A stretch of DNA of 64,000 nt, taken from Flavobacterium gillisiae (GTDB lineage: Bacteria > Bacteroidota > Bacteroidia > Flavobacteriales > Flavobacteriaceae). Below, piece after piece: positions 21,338-30,692 of the stretch; positions within the stretch are counted from its first letter, which is position 1; each line of letters opens with the position of its first letter. The translations under genes were made by a program, and so were the position numbers. The notes beneath the pieces are model-generated. The model was not told the DNA's origin and made no database searches. It saw only the letters and a list, made by a program, of their open reading frames with translations. The stretch lies in NCBI RefSeq assembly GCF_900107635.1, contig NZ_FNRD01000008.1:1-64000 (forward strand), read 5' to 3'.

Positions 21338-23986
21338 ATGAAAAAAATCACACTATTATTTTTACTGCTAAACGTCAGTTTTCTTTTTGCACAAAAAGAA
21401 ATTTCTGGAGTAGTAAAAGACAATTCGGGAGCAGCGCTTCCAGGAGTTAACATCGTCGAAAAAGGAACTAATAACGGTGTTTCTACCGATATTGACGGTG
21501 CTTACAAAATAAAAGTAAAAGAAGGAGCTACAATCGTTTTTAGCTACATTGGTTTTGCCAAAGTAGAAAGAGCTGCTACTGGTTCTAAAATTGATGTTGT
21601 TTTATCTGAAGAAGGTGGACAAGCATTACAAGAGATTGTTGTAACAGGGACAAGAACTGCTCAAAGGAGTAACACCACGACTGCTCTTCCTATTGATGTA
21701 ATTTCTGCTAAAGACTTAGCTTCAACTGGACAAGCATCATTTGACAAAGCTTTACAATACAAGATTCCATCTTTTAACACGGTACAAACACCAGTAAATG
21801 ATGCGACTTCTTTATTAGATCCTTATGAAATTAGAAACATGGGACCTAGTAGAACTTTAATCCTTATCAACGGAAAACGTAAAAACTTAAGTTCTTTACT
21901 TTATGTGCAAACGTCTCCAGGACGTGGTGAAACAGGTGCTGACATCTCAGCTATACCTACTGACGCTATCGAAAGAGTAGAGATTCTTCGCGATGGTGCA
22001 TCTGCACAATACGGTTCTGATGCCATTGCTGGGGTAATGAATATCATCTTAAAAAAGAGTACTAATGGTGGATCAGTTACACTAAGAAGTGGAGTAACTT
22101 CTGAAGGTGACGGTGAAATGTTAGGAGTTAGCTTAAACAACGGATCAACTGTTGGAGACAAAGGGTTTATAAACTACACTTTAGATTTCTCTAAAGTAAG
22201 CTTAGCAAACAGACCTGGTACAGTTGATGCTGCCGGAGAAGCTGCAGATTTTGGCGCTAATATCGCTGATGTACAATCATTTCTAGCAAAAATGCCAGAT
22301 GCAGGAAATATTAATGGTTCTCCTGAAACTGCTGCAGCCAAATTCTTGGTAAATGGAGGTTTTGATTTATCAGAAAATACTCAAATGTATTATAACGCTG
22401 CTTATGTTTACAAAAAAGTAAACTCATTTGCTAACTACAGAACTCCATACTGGAGAACGCTGTCTGACTTTCCTTATTTAAAAGATTTCTTTGGAGACGG
22501 AACAGCAGCATCTTACCAAGGGTATGTACCTACTTTTACAGGTGACTTGAATGACTATAATGCTACTTTAGGTTACAAAGCGGTTCAAAACGGTTGGAAC
22601 ACTGATGCAAGTATTACTGTTGGTGGTAACACTCAAACGTATAATGTAGATAACTCGCACAATAGATCAGATATCAAAGACGGAAACGGAGCAAATGTAT
22701 ATCAAGAAAATAGCCCTATCTTTTTCAAACCTGGAGGAACATCTTTCAATCATGTTGTTGGTAACTTAGATATCTCTAAAATATTATCTGATAAAATCAG
22801 TATTGGTTTTGGTTCAGAGATCAGAACAGAAACTTTTGAAGTTATAGAAGGTGAACAATCATCATGGGAAGGTATTGGAGCTGATTCATTTGCTGGAAAC
22901 AGACCTGAAAATTCAGGAAAATGGAACCGTTACAACTTAGGTGGATATTTTGATGTTGCGTTTGACGTAACTGAAGATTTCTTAATCAACGGTACAGTTC
23001 GTTATGAAGATTATAGCGATTTTGGTGGAGCAACTGTTTGGAAGTTAAGCTCTAGATATAAATTTGCAGAAGATAAAGTAACACTTAGAGGATCAGTTTC
23101 TACTGGATTCAGAGCCCCTACATTACACCAAATTTACACTCAAAAATCACAATACTCTTTCGTTCCTGGAGAAGGAATTCAAGTAAGTGGTATTATTAAT
23201 AACGTTTCTCCTCAAGCTCGTTTAATAGGTGTTCCAAAATTGGATGCTGAAAAATCAACAAACGTTACTGTTGGAATAGGTGTTAAACCATCTAGAAACT
23301 TTAATTTCACTGTAGATTATTACAACATCAAAGTAGAAGATAGAATCATCTTGGGAGACATTAAAGAAACTCCATTTGGTGATGTAGCTTGGTTTGAAAA
23401 CTCATTCGATTCTAGAACTTCTGGATTAGATGTAGTTGCAAATTACAGTAACATCGAATTAGGTGAAGGAAAATTAGGATTCAATTTATCTGGAAACGTA
23501 ACGTTTCAAAACGAAAGAATTTCTCCAGTAAAGAGTGATAACTTTGGTCAAACACTTGAATCTTTGATGTTTACTTCAAGACCTGTTACTAAATGGATTT
23601 TAGGATCTAACTACGAAGTTGGAAAATTCGGTTTTTCTCTTAACAATACTTACTTTGGAAAAACTACATTTAACCAAGCTGGTCTAAGTTCTGACTTAAG
23701 AACAGAATTTATTCCTAAAATCGTTACTGATTTAGGAGTTACATTTTCTGCAACTGAGAAACTTACACTATCATTAAATGTAAACAACTTGTTAAACGTT
23801 TTACCAGAATGGGAATTCAAAGCTGAAAACGCTGCTGGTACTGCACTCTTAAATGATCCAGCACAAGTAAAAAATCAATCTAACTTGATTACTTTTAACC
23901 AACGTTATTCTCAAATGACGTATGATGGGTATCACTTTAGCCAATTAGGAACTATGTTCAATTTATCGTTGAACTATAAATTCTAA
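21338..23986 (+). CDS. TonB-dependent outer-membrane receptor
   Basis: The 882-residue product starts with a signal peptide (MKKITLLFLLLNVSFLFAQ) and a carboxypeptidase-regulatory-like beta domain (about 20-95, EISGVVKDNSGAALPGVNIV). A plug domain follows (VTGTRTAQRSNTTTALPIDV to EILRDGASAQYGSDAIAGVM), then a long beta-barrel ending in aromatic FNLSLNYKF. It should import a large or scarce nutrient across the outer membrane using TonB energy. There is no SusD gene next to it, so it is a stand-alone receptor of the iron/vitamin class; the ligand is unknown. A terminator follows at 24006. Confidence 0.93.
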   Translation: MKKITLLFLLLNVSFLFAQKEISGVVKDNSGAALPGVNIVEKGTNNGVSTDIDGAYKIKVKEGATIVFSYIGFAKVERAATGSKIDVVLSEEGGQALQEIVVTGTRTAQRSNTTTALPIDVISAKDLASTGQASFDKALQYKIPSFNTVQTPVNDATSLLDPYEIRNMGPSRTLILINGKRKNLSSLLYVQTSPGRGETGADISAIPTDAIERVEILRDGASAQYGSDAIAGVMNIILKKSTNGGSVTLRSGVTSEGDGEMLGVSLNNGSTVGDKGFINYTLDFSKVSLANRPGTVDAAGEAADFGANIADVQSFLAKMPDAGNINGSPETAAAKFLVNGGFDLSENTQMYYNAAYVYKKVNSFANYRTPYWRTLSDFPYLKDFFGDGTAASYQGYVPTFTGDLNDYNATLGYKAVQNGWNTDASITVGGNTQTYNVDNSHNRSDIKDGNGANVYQENSPIFFKPGGTSFNHVVGNLDISKILSDKISIGFGSEIRTETFEVIEGEQSSWEGIGADSFAGNRPENSGKWNRYNLGGYFDVAFDVTEDFLINGTVRYEDYSDFGGATVWKLSSRYKFAEDKVTLRGSVSTGFRAPTLHQIYTQKSQYSFVPGEGIQVSGIINNVSPQARLIGVPKLDAEKSTNVTVGIGVKPSRNFNFTVDYYNIKVEDRIILGDIKETPFGDVAWFENSFDSRTSGLDVVANYSNIELGEGKLGFNLSGNVTFQNERISPVKSDNFGQTLESLMFTSRPVTKWILGSNYEVGKFGFSLNNTYFGKTTFNQAGLSSDLRTEFIPKIVTDLGVTFSATEKLTLSLNVNNLLNVLPEWEFKAENAAGTALLNDPAQVKNQSNLITFNQRYSQMTYDGYHFSQLGTMFNLSLNYKF

Positions 23987-24005
23987 TTATTTAAAATAAT
24001 TTTTA

Positions 24006-24037
24006 AAAGGGCTATCCATTGGATAGCCCTTTTTTTA
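24006..24037 (+). terminator. Terminator after the TonB receptor
   Basis: Perfect 12-bp arms AAAGGGCTATCC and GGATAGCCCTTT enclose ATT and are followed by T residues. Confidence 0.85.
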
Positions 24038-24142
24038 TATCATAATTTTCCCTAAATTTAAAGGTTATTAATCTGAACTGCAACAGTTAACTCATTTTAG
24101 CAACATCGCTCTTAGTAACTAATCAACTCAAATTAGAAGCAT

Positions 24143-24886
24143 ATGGCTACCTTATACGATGGAAAAATGGCCACTATATATGACGCCATGTATCAGACCT
24201 TTGTCGACTATGATGAAGAATATAACTTTTACAACACATTAATTCAAGAATACAATTGTAAAACTGTACTGGAAATAGGAAGCGGTACTGGAAATTTAGC
24301 TAAACGATTTCAAGAAAACAATCAAAATTATACCGGATTAGATTATAGCAAAAGTATGATTGCTATTGCAGAAGAAAGAAATCAAGATTGTCATTTTATC
24401 CTCGGCGACATGCGGAATTTTAATCTCGAACAAAAAGTAGATTCTATAATTATAACAGGACGTTCTACTAGTTATCTCATTTCTAATGAAGATGTGAACG
24501 AAACTTTTGCTTCTCTTCATAATAACATTACAAATGACGGCGTCATTATTTTTGATTTCATAGATGCCAATCGATTTATCCCCTATGCAAATGAAAACCC
24601 TCTTATCATTCATAAAGCAGTACATGAAGGAATTAGCTATCTAAGAGAAAGTACATGGGAAACCACTTCGCAGGAAAACTTCATGTTGGATTGGATCGCT
24701 AAATATTATATAATTCAAGAACAGGAAAAAGAATTAATCGCCACTGATTTCTCGACAGTGCGTGTGTTTACGTTAAATGAAATACAGTTATTTTTGTATC
24801 TAAATAAGTTTGAAATCATAAAAACAATAGATAGAAAAACCTATGCTTATGACACTTACGTCATTGTAGCAAAAAAGAGATCCTAA
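24143..24886 (+). CDS. Class I SAM-dependent methyltransferase
   Basis: The 247-residue product has the Rossmann methyltransferase motifs in order: motif I VLEIGSGTGNLA (about 41-52), an acidic strand-end YTGLDYSKSM, GDMRNF after motif II, and a FDFIDANRF segment. Before motif I stands MATIYDAMYQTFVDYDEEYNFY, typical of small-molecule methyltransferases. The substrate is not evident; neighbours give no hint. The start ATG at 24143 has room for its own promoter. Confidence 0.85.
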   Translation: MATLYDGKMATIYDAMYQTFVDYDEEYNFYNTLIQEYNCKTVLEIGSGTGNLAKRFQENNQNYTGLDYSKSMIAIAEERNQDCHFILGDMRNFNLEQKVDSIIITGRSTSYLISNEDVNETFASLHNNITNDGVIIFDFIDANRFIPYANENPLIIHKAVHEGISYLRESTWETTSQENFMLDWIAKYYIIQEQEKELIATDFSTVRVFTLNEIQLFLYLNKFEIIKTIDRKTYAYDTYVIVAKKRS

Positions 24887-24978
24887 ACAATTCAATAGTG
24901 CCTCATCGTTTTTTATTTCGGAGTGAATAATATAATCTTTTGTAGAAATTATGTAACAGTTTTAAAGTCAGATACTTT

Positions 24979-24986
24979 TAAATTTG
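24979..24986 (+). promoter_or_regulatory. -7 box before the 25016 gene
   Basis: A perfect TAAATTTG lies 29 nt before ATG 25016. It lies inside the longer reading frame that begins at 24923, which argues for the later start. No good -33 element is visible. Confidence 0.6.
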
Positions 24987-25015
24987 TAACATACAAATCA
25001 TTAAAAATAAATATC

Positions 25016-25549
25016 ATGAAAATTATAATATTAGGAATGGCTGCTTTTTTATTTACTATAAATATCCAGGCGCAGAAAAAAAATGTAAAGACTGAAGTTA
25101 CAACTAATATCACTACAGTAAAAGATTCTGATGGAGATAAAAAAGTAATCCAAACTAAGGAAGTAGAAGAAGTTCAAACAATTCAACTAAAAGATGCGAA
25201 CTCCAAAGTTTTAAACAAGGATATAAAAGAAAGTCCGGTAGAAGTGACTGCTACCACAAAAATTACAGAAAACGGAGTAACTAAAGTAATTTCTGTTGAT
25301 AGATCTGCCTACTATGAATTAGACGGAAAGAAATATCAAGTTGCAAGCGACAATAGCGGATACACAATGTTCTCCCCTAATGGCACTAAATCAGCAGTTT
25401 TAAGAAAAACTTCAAATAATAATTACATCTATAAAGCAAAAGATAAAACATCTTATGGTTATTTTACCGCAGATGGAAATCTAGTTTTAGAAAATTATGA
25501 TGAAGCTACAGATACGGTAACCATCACGACTTATATTATAACAAAATAA
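25016..25549 (+). CDS. Secreted protein of unknown function, 177 aa
   Basis: The ATG at 25016 gives 177 residues with a signal peptide (MKIIILGMAAFLFTINIQAQ). The mature part is Lys/Thr/Val-rich, with VTTNITTVKDSDGDKKVIQ and ATTKITENGVTKVISVD suggesting beta strands, then a Tyr-rich second half (SDNSGYTMFSPNGTK). No family is recognised. It is probably periplasmic or surface-exposed and forms a single-gene unit closed by the 40-bp palindrome at 25581. Confidence 0.75.
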   Translation: MKIIILGMAAFLFTINIQAQKKNVKTEVTTNITTVKDSDGDKKVIQTKEVEEVQTIQLKDANSKVLNKDIKESPVEVTATTKITENGVTKVISVDRSAYYELDGKKYQVASDNSGYTMFSPNGTKSAVLRKTSNNNYIYKAKDKTSYGYFTADGNLVLENYDEATDTVTITTYIITK

Positions 25550-25580
25550 TTAAATACTAGTTTAACGTACAGCCCTAAAA

Positions 25581-25620
25581 ACAAAAAATCCTGTTCGCCA
25601 TGGCGAACAGGATTTTTTGT
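25581..25620. terminator. Perfect 40-bp palindrome, bidirectional terminator
   Basis: The 20-base half ACAAAAAATCCTGTTCGCCA is followed at once by its exact reverse complement, without a spacer. With A-runs on one side and T-runs on the other it can end transcription of the plus-strand gene at 25016 and of the minus-strand ferredoxin gene at 25649. Confidence 0.85.
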
Positions 25621-25648
25621 TTCTATTCTATTCTTACAATTAAAGAGT

Positions 25649-25999
25649 CTATTCGTTATGCAAAAATGCTTGTCTACTCAATAATGTCTCTTCTGTTTCA
25701 ACATGATTATCATCAGGAATACAACAATCTACAGGACATACAGCGGCACATTGTGGCTCATCATGAAATCCTTTACATTCTGTACATTTTCCTGGAACAA
25801 TGTAATATACTTCATCAGATATTGGCGTTTGTGCGTCATCAGAATCTACCTCAGTACCATCCGGCAAAATTACTTTTCCCGTTAATTTAGTTCCGTCTTT
25901 ATATCTCCAATCATCTGCACCTTCATATATTGCTGTATTTGGGCACTCTGGTTCACAGGCCCCACAATTGATACATTCGTCAGTTATTATTATTGCCAT
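25649..25999 (-). CDS. Two-cluster ferredoxin
   Basis: The ATG at 25999 gives 116 residues starting [20 protein letters not shown]. Cys residues follow the pattern [12 protein letters not shown] and later CTECKG with [10 protein letters not shown], which fits two [4Fe-4S] clusters of the bacterial 2[4Fe-4S] type with an insert of about 40 residues between. Such ferredoxins carry electrons for low-potential redox reactions. It lies divergent to the acyl-CoA reductase gene; in related genomes I recall the two as neighbours. Confidence 0.92.
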   Translation of the reverse strand: MAIIITDECINCGACEPECPNTAIYEGADDWRYKDGTKLTGKVILPDGTEVDSDDAQTPISDEVYYIVPGKCTECKGFHDEPQCAAVCPVDCCIPDDNHVETEETLLSRQAFLHNE

Positions 26000-26063
26000 T
26001 TTACTATAGTATTTGTTATTCAAGCTAAAAAAAACCTTGGTAAGTCACATTTGACTTTAAGAC

Positions 26064-26096
26064 TTTTGACTTTCGACTTATTAAAGCTTATTTTTG
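26064..26096 (+). promoter_or_regulatory. Promoter of acyl-CoA reductase gene
   Basis: A -33 element TTTTG (26064-26068) and a perfect -7 box TATTTTTG (26089-26096) are separated by 20 nt, a good match to the Bacteroidetes consensus. The gene begins at 26135. Confidence 0.75.
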
Positions 26097-26134
26097 TGCA
26101 AAATTACAATCAAAACAATTCATAAGCAAACATT

Positions 26135-27193
26135 ATGACATTAGAAACAAAAAAAAGTGTTTTTGTTGAATTAGGGAAATTCTTAAGCCAATTTTCTGAA
26201 GATAATACGATTAAAAAACCAAACGTTTTAAACAACGATCCGTTTTTTGACTCCTTTATTGATCTGATAAAATTATCACAATCTCATAATGGCTGGTACA
26301 CGCCAGAACACGTATATTTTTCAATTCAATCCTGGGCTAAAGCGCTTACCGAAGAAAATTTAAATCAATGGCTTTCCGCTTATAGTATTGACACGACCGA
26401 ATCTAAAAATGTAGCTTTAATTTTAGCTGGAAACATCCCTTTAGTGGGATTTCATGACTTCCTTTCCGTTTTAATTTCTGGGCATAACGTTTTGATCAAA
26501 ACATCCTCTAACGACCAACACCTTCTTCCTTTTTTGGCTAAATACATCATAGCGATTGAACCAAAATTTACTGATAAAATTACTTTTGTCGAAGGTAAAT
26601 TAGAAAACTTTGACGCTGTAATTGCCACTGGAAGTAACAATACGGCGCGTTATTTTGAATATTATTTTAAAGACAAACCCTCTATAATTAGAAAAAGTAG
26701 AAACTCAGTTGCCGTTTTAAACGGAAAAGAAACTAAAGAGCAACTAATTGCTTTAGGGGAAGATATCTTCCGTTATTTTGGTTTAGGATGTCGCAATGTG
26801 TCTAAACTTTTTGTACCAAAAGGATATACCTTTGATGCCTTTTTTGAAGCTATATTTGAATATCAGGATGTCATTCATTACGAGAAGTATGCAAATAATT
26901 ACGATTACAATAAGGCTGTTTTTCTAATGAGTAATTTCAAACTGCTAGATAATGGTTTTTTGACTTTAAAAGAAGATAAAAGCCCCGCCTCTCCTATTTC
27001 GAGTGTGTTTTATGAGTTCTATGACGATATCAATGAATTACAAACGCGGTTAGAATCAGAAAGTGAGCAAATCCAATGTGTCGTAAGCGATAAACTGATT
27101 GAAAACAGTATTGATTTTGGACAAACACAACATCCTAAATTATGGAATTATGCAGATAACGTCGATACTATTTCGTTTTTGTTAACAACATAG
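26135..27193 (+). CDS. Acyl-CoA reductase (LuxC-like)
   Basis: The 352-residue product is of the LuxC/acyl-CoA reductase type within the aldehyde dehydrogenase superfamily. It has the nucleotide-binding segment VALILAGNIPLVGFHDFLSVLISGHNVLIK and a later GEDIFRYFGLGCRNVSKL, in which the Cys is the probable catalytic thiol. It would reduce an acyl-CoA to the aldehyde. In Flavobacteriaceae it sits upstream of serC, as here, but the physiological substrate is unknown to me. Confidence 0.85.
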   Translation: MTLETKKSVFVELGKFLSQFSEDNTIKKPNVLNNDPFFDSFIDLIKLSQSHNGWYTPEHVYFSIQSWAKALTEENLNQWLSAYSIDTTESKNVALILAGNIPLVGFHDFLSVLISGHNVLIKTSSNDQHLLPFLAKYIIAIEPKFTDKITFVEGKLENFDAVIATGSNNTARYFEYYFKDKPSIIRKSRNSVAVLNGKETKEQLIALGEDIFRYFGLGCRNVSKLFVPKGYTFDAFFEAIFEYQDVIHYEKYANNYDYNKAVFLMSNFKLLDNGFLTLKEDKSPASPISSVFYEFYDDINELQTRLESESEQIQCVVSDKLIENSIDFGQTQHPKLWNYADNVDTISFLLTT

Positions 27194-27286
27194 TGGAAAT
27201 ATGTTTAATAATTCCGAAATAATTAACGCTTTTTAAAGTCCTATTCCCGAAATTTGCGTTTTAATTTTTCGGACATAAACTACACC

Positions 27287-28357
27287 ATGAAAAAACACAA
27301 CTACAGCGCAGGACCATGCATTTTACCGCAAGAAGTTTTTGAAAAATCAGCACAAGCAATATTGAATTTTAACGATTCTGGTTTATCAATTTTAGAGATA
27401 TCGCACAGAAGTAAAGATTTTGTTGCAGTAATGGATGAAGCCAGATCTCTTGCACTAGAATTATTAGGATTAGAAGGCAAAGGATATCAAGCACTTTTCC
27501 TAGCAGGAGGAGCAAGTCTAGAATTTTTAATGGTTCCTTATAACTTGATGAAAGAAGGCGGTAAAGCAGCTTACCTTGATTCAGGAACATGGGCTAGCGG
27601 AGCGATAAAAGAAGCTAAATTCTTTGGAGAAACTGTTGTTGTTGCTTCTTCAAAAGAAGAAAATTACAATCACATTCCAAAAGGATACACCGTACCTGCC
27701 GATGCAGATTATTTTCACTGTACTAGTAATAACACAATCTTTGGAACTCAAATAAAAGAATTTCCATCGTTAGACATGCCAATCGTATGCGATATGAGTT
27801 CTGATATTTTTTCTAGAGTATTGGACTTTACAAAATTTGACATTATATACGCCGGAGCTCAAAAGAATATGGGGCCAGCTGGAACTACTTTAGTTATCGT
27901 AAAAGAAGAAATTCTAGGTAAATCAGGTAGAACAATTCCAAGTATATTAGATTATGAAAAACATATTAAAGCAGAGAGTATGTACAATACACCAGCTGTT
28001 TTTCCTGTTTATGCTTCATTATTAACTTTACAATGGTTGAAAAACCTTGGAGGAGTTGCTGCTGTTGAAAAATTAAACAACGCTAAAGCGGCATTGTTAT
28101 ATGGTGAAATAGATAGAAATCCATTATTTAAAGGAGCTGCAGCTGTTGAGGACCGTTCTAACATGAATGCAACTTTCTTATTAAATGATACTGCCCATAC
28201 TGAAGCTTTTGATACTATGTGGAAAGCAGCAGGAATATCTGGGCTTCCAGGACACCGTTCAGTAGGTGGCTACAGAGCGTCTATGTATAATGCATTACCA
28301 ATAGAAAGTGTTCAAGTTTTAGTTGATGTTATGAAGGCATTAGAAACTAAAGTATAA
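27287..28357 (+). CDS. serC: Phosphoserine aminotransferase
   Basis: The ATG at 27287 gives 356 residues starting MKKHNYSAGPCILP, the exact N-terminal signature of SerC. The PLP lysine lies in IIYAGAQKNMGPAG. Other marks are NNTIFGTQIKEFP and the C-terminal GLPGHRSVGGYRASMYNAL. It converts 3-phosphohydroxypyruvate to phosphoserine in serine synthesis and may also act in pyridoxal phosphate synthesis. serA follows after 147 nt that contain a structured element. Confidence 0.96.
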   Translation: MKKHNYSAGPCILPQEVFEKSAQAILNFNDSGLSILEISHRSKDFVAVMDEARSLALELLGLEGKGYQALFLAGGASLEFLMVPYNLMKEGGKAAYLDSGTWASGAIKEAKFFGETVVVASSKEENYNHIPKGYTVPADADYFHCTSNNTIFGTQIKEFPSLDMPIVCDMSSDIFSRVLDFTKFDIIYAGAQKNMGPAGTTLVIVKEEILGKSGRTIPSILDYEKHIKAESMYNTPAVFPVYASLLTLQWLKNLGGVAAVEKLNNAKAALLYGEIDRNPLFKGAAAVEDRSNMNATFLLNDTAHTEAFDTMWKAAGISGLPGHRSVGGYRASMYNALPIESVQVLVDVMKALETKV

Positions 28358-28376
28358 TATGATTACTGGGATTACT

Positions 28377-28450
28377 AGCCCCGATAGTAGTGAAAATCCC
28401 ATGCTTTTTAGCGTGGATTGTAACGAATAGCGGGAATAGCTCCTAAAAAA
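28377..28450 (+). ncRNA. Recurrent structured element, copy 1
   Basis: The stretch begins AGCCCCGATAGTAGTGAAAA, has an inner hairpin AATCCCATGC/GCGTGGATT, and ends ATAGCGGGAATAGCTCCTAA. Copies of the same frame occur at 32757-32841 (minus) and 51357-51508 (plus). It lies between serC and serA. The type may be the Flavo-1 RNA motif known from Flavobacteria, but I cannot verify this. Confidence 0.5.
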
Positions 28451-28504
28451 CAACAGACAAATATGAGGACGATACTACTTCGTTCCTCGCAATGAAATAA
28501 AATA

Positions 28505-29455
28505 ATGAAAGTATTAGCAAATGACGGAATTTCAAAAAGTGGAATTCTAGCTTTAGAAAAAGGTGGATTTGAAGTAATTACAACAAAAGTAGCGCAAGAA
28601 CAAGTAGCTAACTTCGTAAACGAAAATAACGTAGACGTAGTTCTTGTAAGAAGTGCAACTAAGGTTCGTAAAGATATTATTGACGCTTGCCCAGGATTAA
28701 AAATAATTGGTCGTGGTGGTGTAGGAATGGACAATATTGATGTGGATTATGCTAAAAGCAAAGGAATTCACGTGATCAATACTCCAGCATCTTCATCAGA
28801 ATCAGTGGCTGAATTGGTTTTTGCTCACTTATTTTCAGGTGTACGTTTCTTGCACGATTCTAATAGAAATATGCCTCTTGAAGGAGATTCAAACTTTGAT
28901 GGTTTGAAAAAAGCATACGCTAATGGAGTTGAATTAAGAGGAAAAACTCTTGGTATTGTAGGTATTGGTCGTATTGGTCAAGCTACTGCAAAAATGGCTC
29001 TTGGATTAGGTATGAAAGTAATTGCTGCAGATAGTTTTATCCCAAAAGTGGATGTTAAAGTGGAATTCTTTGACGGACAATCTATCACTACTTCAATCGT
29101 TTCTCAATCACTAGAATCTTTATTTAAAGACGCTGACTTCATTACTTTACACGTTCCTGCCCAAGATGGTTACATCATTGGAGAAAAAGAACTAGCTATC
29201 ATGAAAGATGGTGTAGGTATTGTAAACTGTGCTCGTGGTGGTGTTATTGATGAAGTAGCATTAGTAAAAGCATTAGACAGCGGAAAAGTTTTATTTGCTG
29301 GATTGGATGTTTTTGAAAACGAACCAACTCCTGAAATGACTATACTAATGAATTCTAAAATCTCATTGACTCCACATATTGGAGCAGCAACTGGAGAAGC
29401 TCAAGATAGAATTGGAACAGAACTTGCTTCACAAATTATAAGTTTATTGAAGTAA
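28505..29455 (+). CDS. serA: D-3-phosphoglycerate dehydrogenase
   Basis: The 316-residue product has the D-isomer 2-hydroxyacid dehydrogenase fold. Its NAD-binding GKTLGIVGIGRIGQATAKMA and the catalytic Arg, Glu and His lie in NCARGGVIDE, FENEP and LTPHIGAATGEAQDR. It lacks the C-terminal ACT domain, as is common in short SerA enzymes, so it is probably not inhibited by serine in the usual way. It makes phosphohydroxypyruvate, the substrate of the upstream SerC. Confidence 0.94.
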   Translation: MKVLANDGISKSGILALEKGGFEVITTKVAQEQVANFVNENNVDVVLVRSATKVRKDIIDACPGLKIIGRGGVGMDNIDVDYAKSKGIHVINTPASSSESVAELVFAHLFSGVRFLHDSNRNMPLEGDSNFDGLKKAYANGVELRGKTLGIVGIGRIGQATAKMALGLGMKVIAADSFIPKVDVKVEFFDGQSITTSIVSQSLESLFKDADFITLHVPAQDGYIIGEKELAIMKDGVGIVNCARGGVIDEVALVKALDSGKVLFAGLDVFENEPTPEMTILMNSKISLTPHIGAATGEAQDRIGTELASQIISLLK

Positions 29456-29472
29456 TTATTTCAAGTAAATAC

Positions 29473-29516
29473 AAAAAGGGGATTATTAATTTTATTTAAT
29501 AATCCCCTTTTTTTTT
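29473..29516 (+). terminator. serA terminator
   Basis: Perfect 17-bp arms AAAAAGGGGATTATTAA and TTAATAATCCCCTTTTT enclose six bases and are followed by T residues. Confidence 0.85.
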
Positions 29517-29549
29517 GTAAATTGTAGTCAAACCAAAAAAAATCTAAAA

Positions 29550-30110
29550 ATGTTCGAACAATTAACACAATTAGCACAACAATTTGGAATAGATGCAGTA
29601 GTAAAAAATGATGCTATCCCAAATGAACAAAATGAAGCAGTAATAAATGAAGCCAGCTCTTCAATAGTTACTGGATTACAAAAAATAGTTTCAGAAGGCA
29701 ACGTAAGCCAATTAGCAGAGTTATTCCAAGGAAACAATGCTCAGGATAAATCTAATCCAGTAGTACAAAAGCTTACAGAACAACTTACGGGTAACTTGGG
29801 AGAAAAATTCGGATTGAATAGCGCGGCGGCTTCAGGAGTAGCGGCTAGTTTAATCCCACAAATTTTGAACTCACTTGTAGGAAAAGCTAAAGATCCTAAT
29901 GACTCTAGTTTTGAAATTTCAGATATTATTGCGGCCATCTCTGGTAACGGTGATAGTGCTGGAATTATGGATACCATTTCTAAATACGGAGGCCAATTTG
30001 GCTTAGATCAAAATGCCGATGGCAAAGTAGATATGAATGATGCCATGGAAGCACTTAAAAAGAATAGTGGCGGCTTTGGTGATACGCTAGGGAGTTTATT
30101 TGGAAAGTAA
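29550..30110 (+). CDS. DUF937-like protein with EF-hand-like loop
   Basis: The 186-residue acidic, Gly/Ala-rich product has a helical repeat part with VVQKLTEQLTGNLGEKFGL and ASLIPQILNSLVGKA, the pattern of the DUF937/YidB group. Near the C-terminus stands DQNADGKVDMNDAM, an EF-hand-like calcium loop. There is no signal peptide. The function of the family is unknown. A terminator follows. Confidence 0.75.
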   Translation: MFEQLTQLAQQFGIDAVVKNDAIPNEQNEAVINEASSSIVTGLQKIVSEGNVSQLAELFQGNNAQDKSNPVVQKLTEQLTGNLGEKFGLNSAAASGVAASLIPQILNSLVGKAKDPNDSSFEISDIIAAISGNGDSAGIMDTISKYGGQFGLDQNADGKVDMNDAMEALKKNSGGFGDTLGSLFGK

Positions 30111-30126
30111 TAAAAGTTATAATTTT

Positions 30127-30160
30127 AAAAAGCCAGTTTTCAGAGATTACTGGCTTTTTT
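30127..30160 (+). terminator. Terminator after the DUF937-like gene
   Basis: Perfect 11-bp arms AAAAAGCCAGT and ACTGGCTTTTT enclose an 11-nt loop and are followed by T residues. Confidence 0.85.
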
Positions 30161-30188
30161 TATGTTAAATAATTAACTCACAGTAATT

Positions 30189-30196
30189 TAATTTTG
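30189..30196 (+). promoter_or_regulatory. -7 box before the 30223 gene
   Basis: A perfect TAATTTTG lies 26 nt before the ATG. No clear -33 element is seen. Confidence 0.5.
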
Positions 30197-30222
30197 TAAT
30201 TTTAAGATTCAATCTATCCATT

Positions 30223-30660
30223 ATGAAAAACATATCCTACGTCTTGCTTGTTCTTTTGGCTACGTTACTAAGTTGTAACTCAGTCAAAAATACTGATGCG
30301 AAATCTGACAAGATAAATTCTTCGATGAAAAACGATACAGTACGAATAACCAATGATGCACTAGAATATGAAGTAATTATAATTGACGCAGGATTTAGCA
30401 CCTGGCTTGCATCAAGATCTTTACCACGCAACTACCACTCCCAATCTTATTTAGAGAACAAAAATATATTGTGGGTTGGCGAATGGAACAGAAGAGTACT
30501 ACAACCATTCAGTTACAATCGAAACCTCTATGAAATGACCATTAACTATGATCAAAATGTTGATTATGGATATGAAGTGAATTATTTAATTTACAACTAT
30601 ATGGTCTATTTTCAAAATACCTTTAAACAAAAACTTTTTGGCTATGTTCCTCCAAGATAA
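30223..30660 (+). CDS. Lipoprotein, DUF6146-like
   Basis: The 145-residue product has a signal sequence with lipobox (LLSC, Cys19) and a mature part with EYEVIIIDAGFSTWLASRSL, YEVNYLIYNYMVYFQNTFKQ and a terminal FGYVPPR. This matches my memory of the flavobacterial DUF6146 family. It should be anchored in the outer or inner membrane. The function is unknown. Confidence 0.75.
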   Translation: MKNISYVLLVLLATLLSCNSVKNTDAKSDKINSSMKNDTVRITNDALEYEVIIIDAGFSTWLASRSLPRNYHSQSYLENKNILWVGEWNRRVLQPFSYNRNLYEMTINYDQNVDYGYEVNYLIYNYMVYFQNTFKQKLFGYVPPR

Positions 30661-30666
30661 TGTTAC

Positions 30667-30674
30667 TATATTTG
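30667..30674 (+). promoter_or_regulatory. -7 box before the 30693 gene
   Basis: A perfect TATATTTG lies just after the stop of the 30223 gene and 18 nt before the next ATG, so the 30693 gene may have its own promoter. Confidence 0.5.
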
Positions 30675-30692
30675 TAATCATTATAAATAAAA

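Noticed and set aside
25600..25890. Plus-strand frames over the ferredoxin gene
   Set aside because: They are antisense to a clear two-cluster ferredoxin and show no coding pattern.
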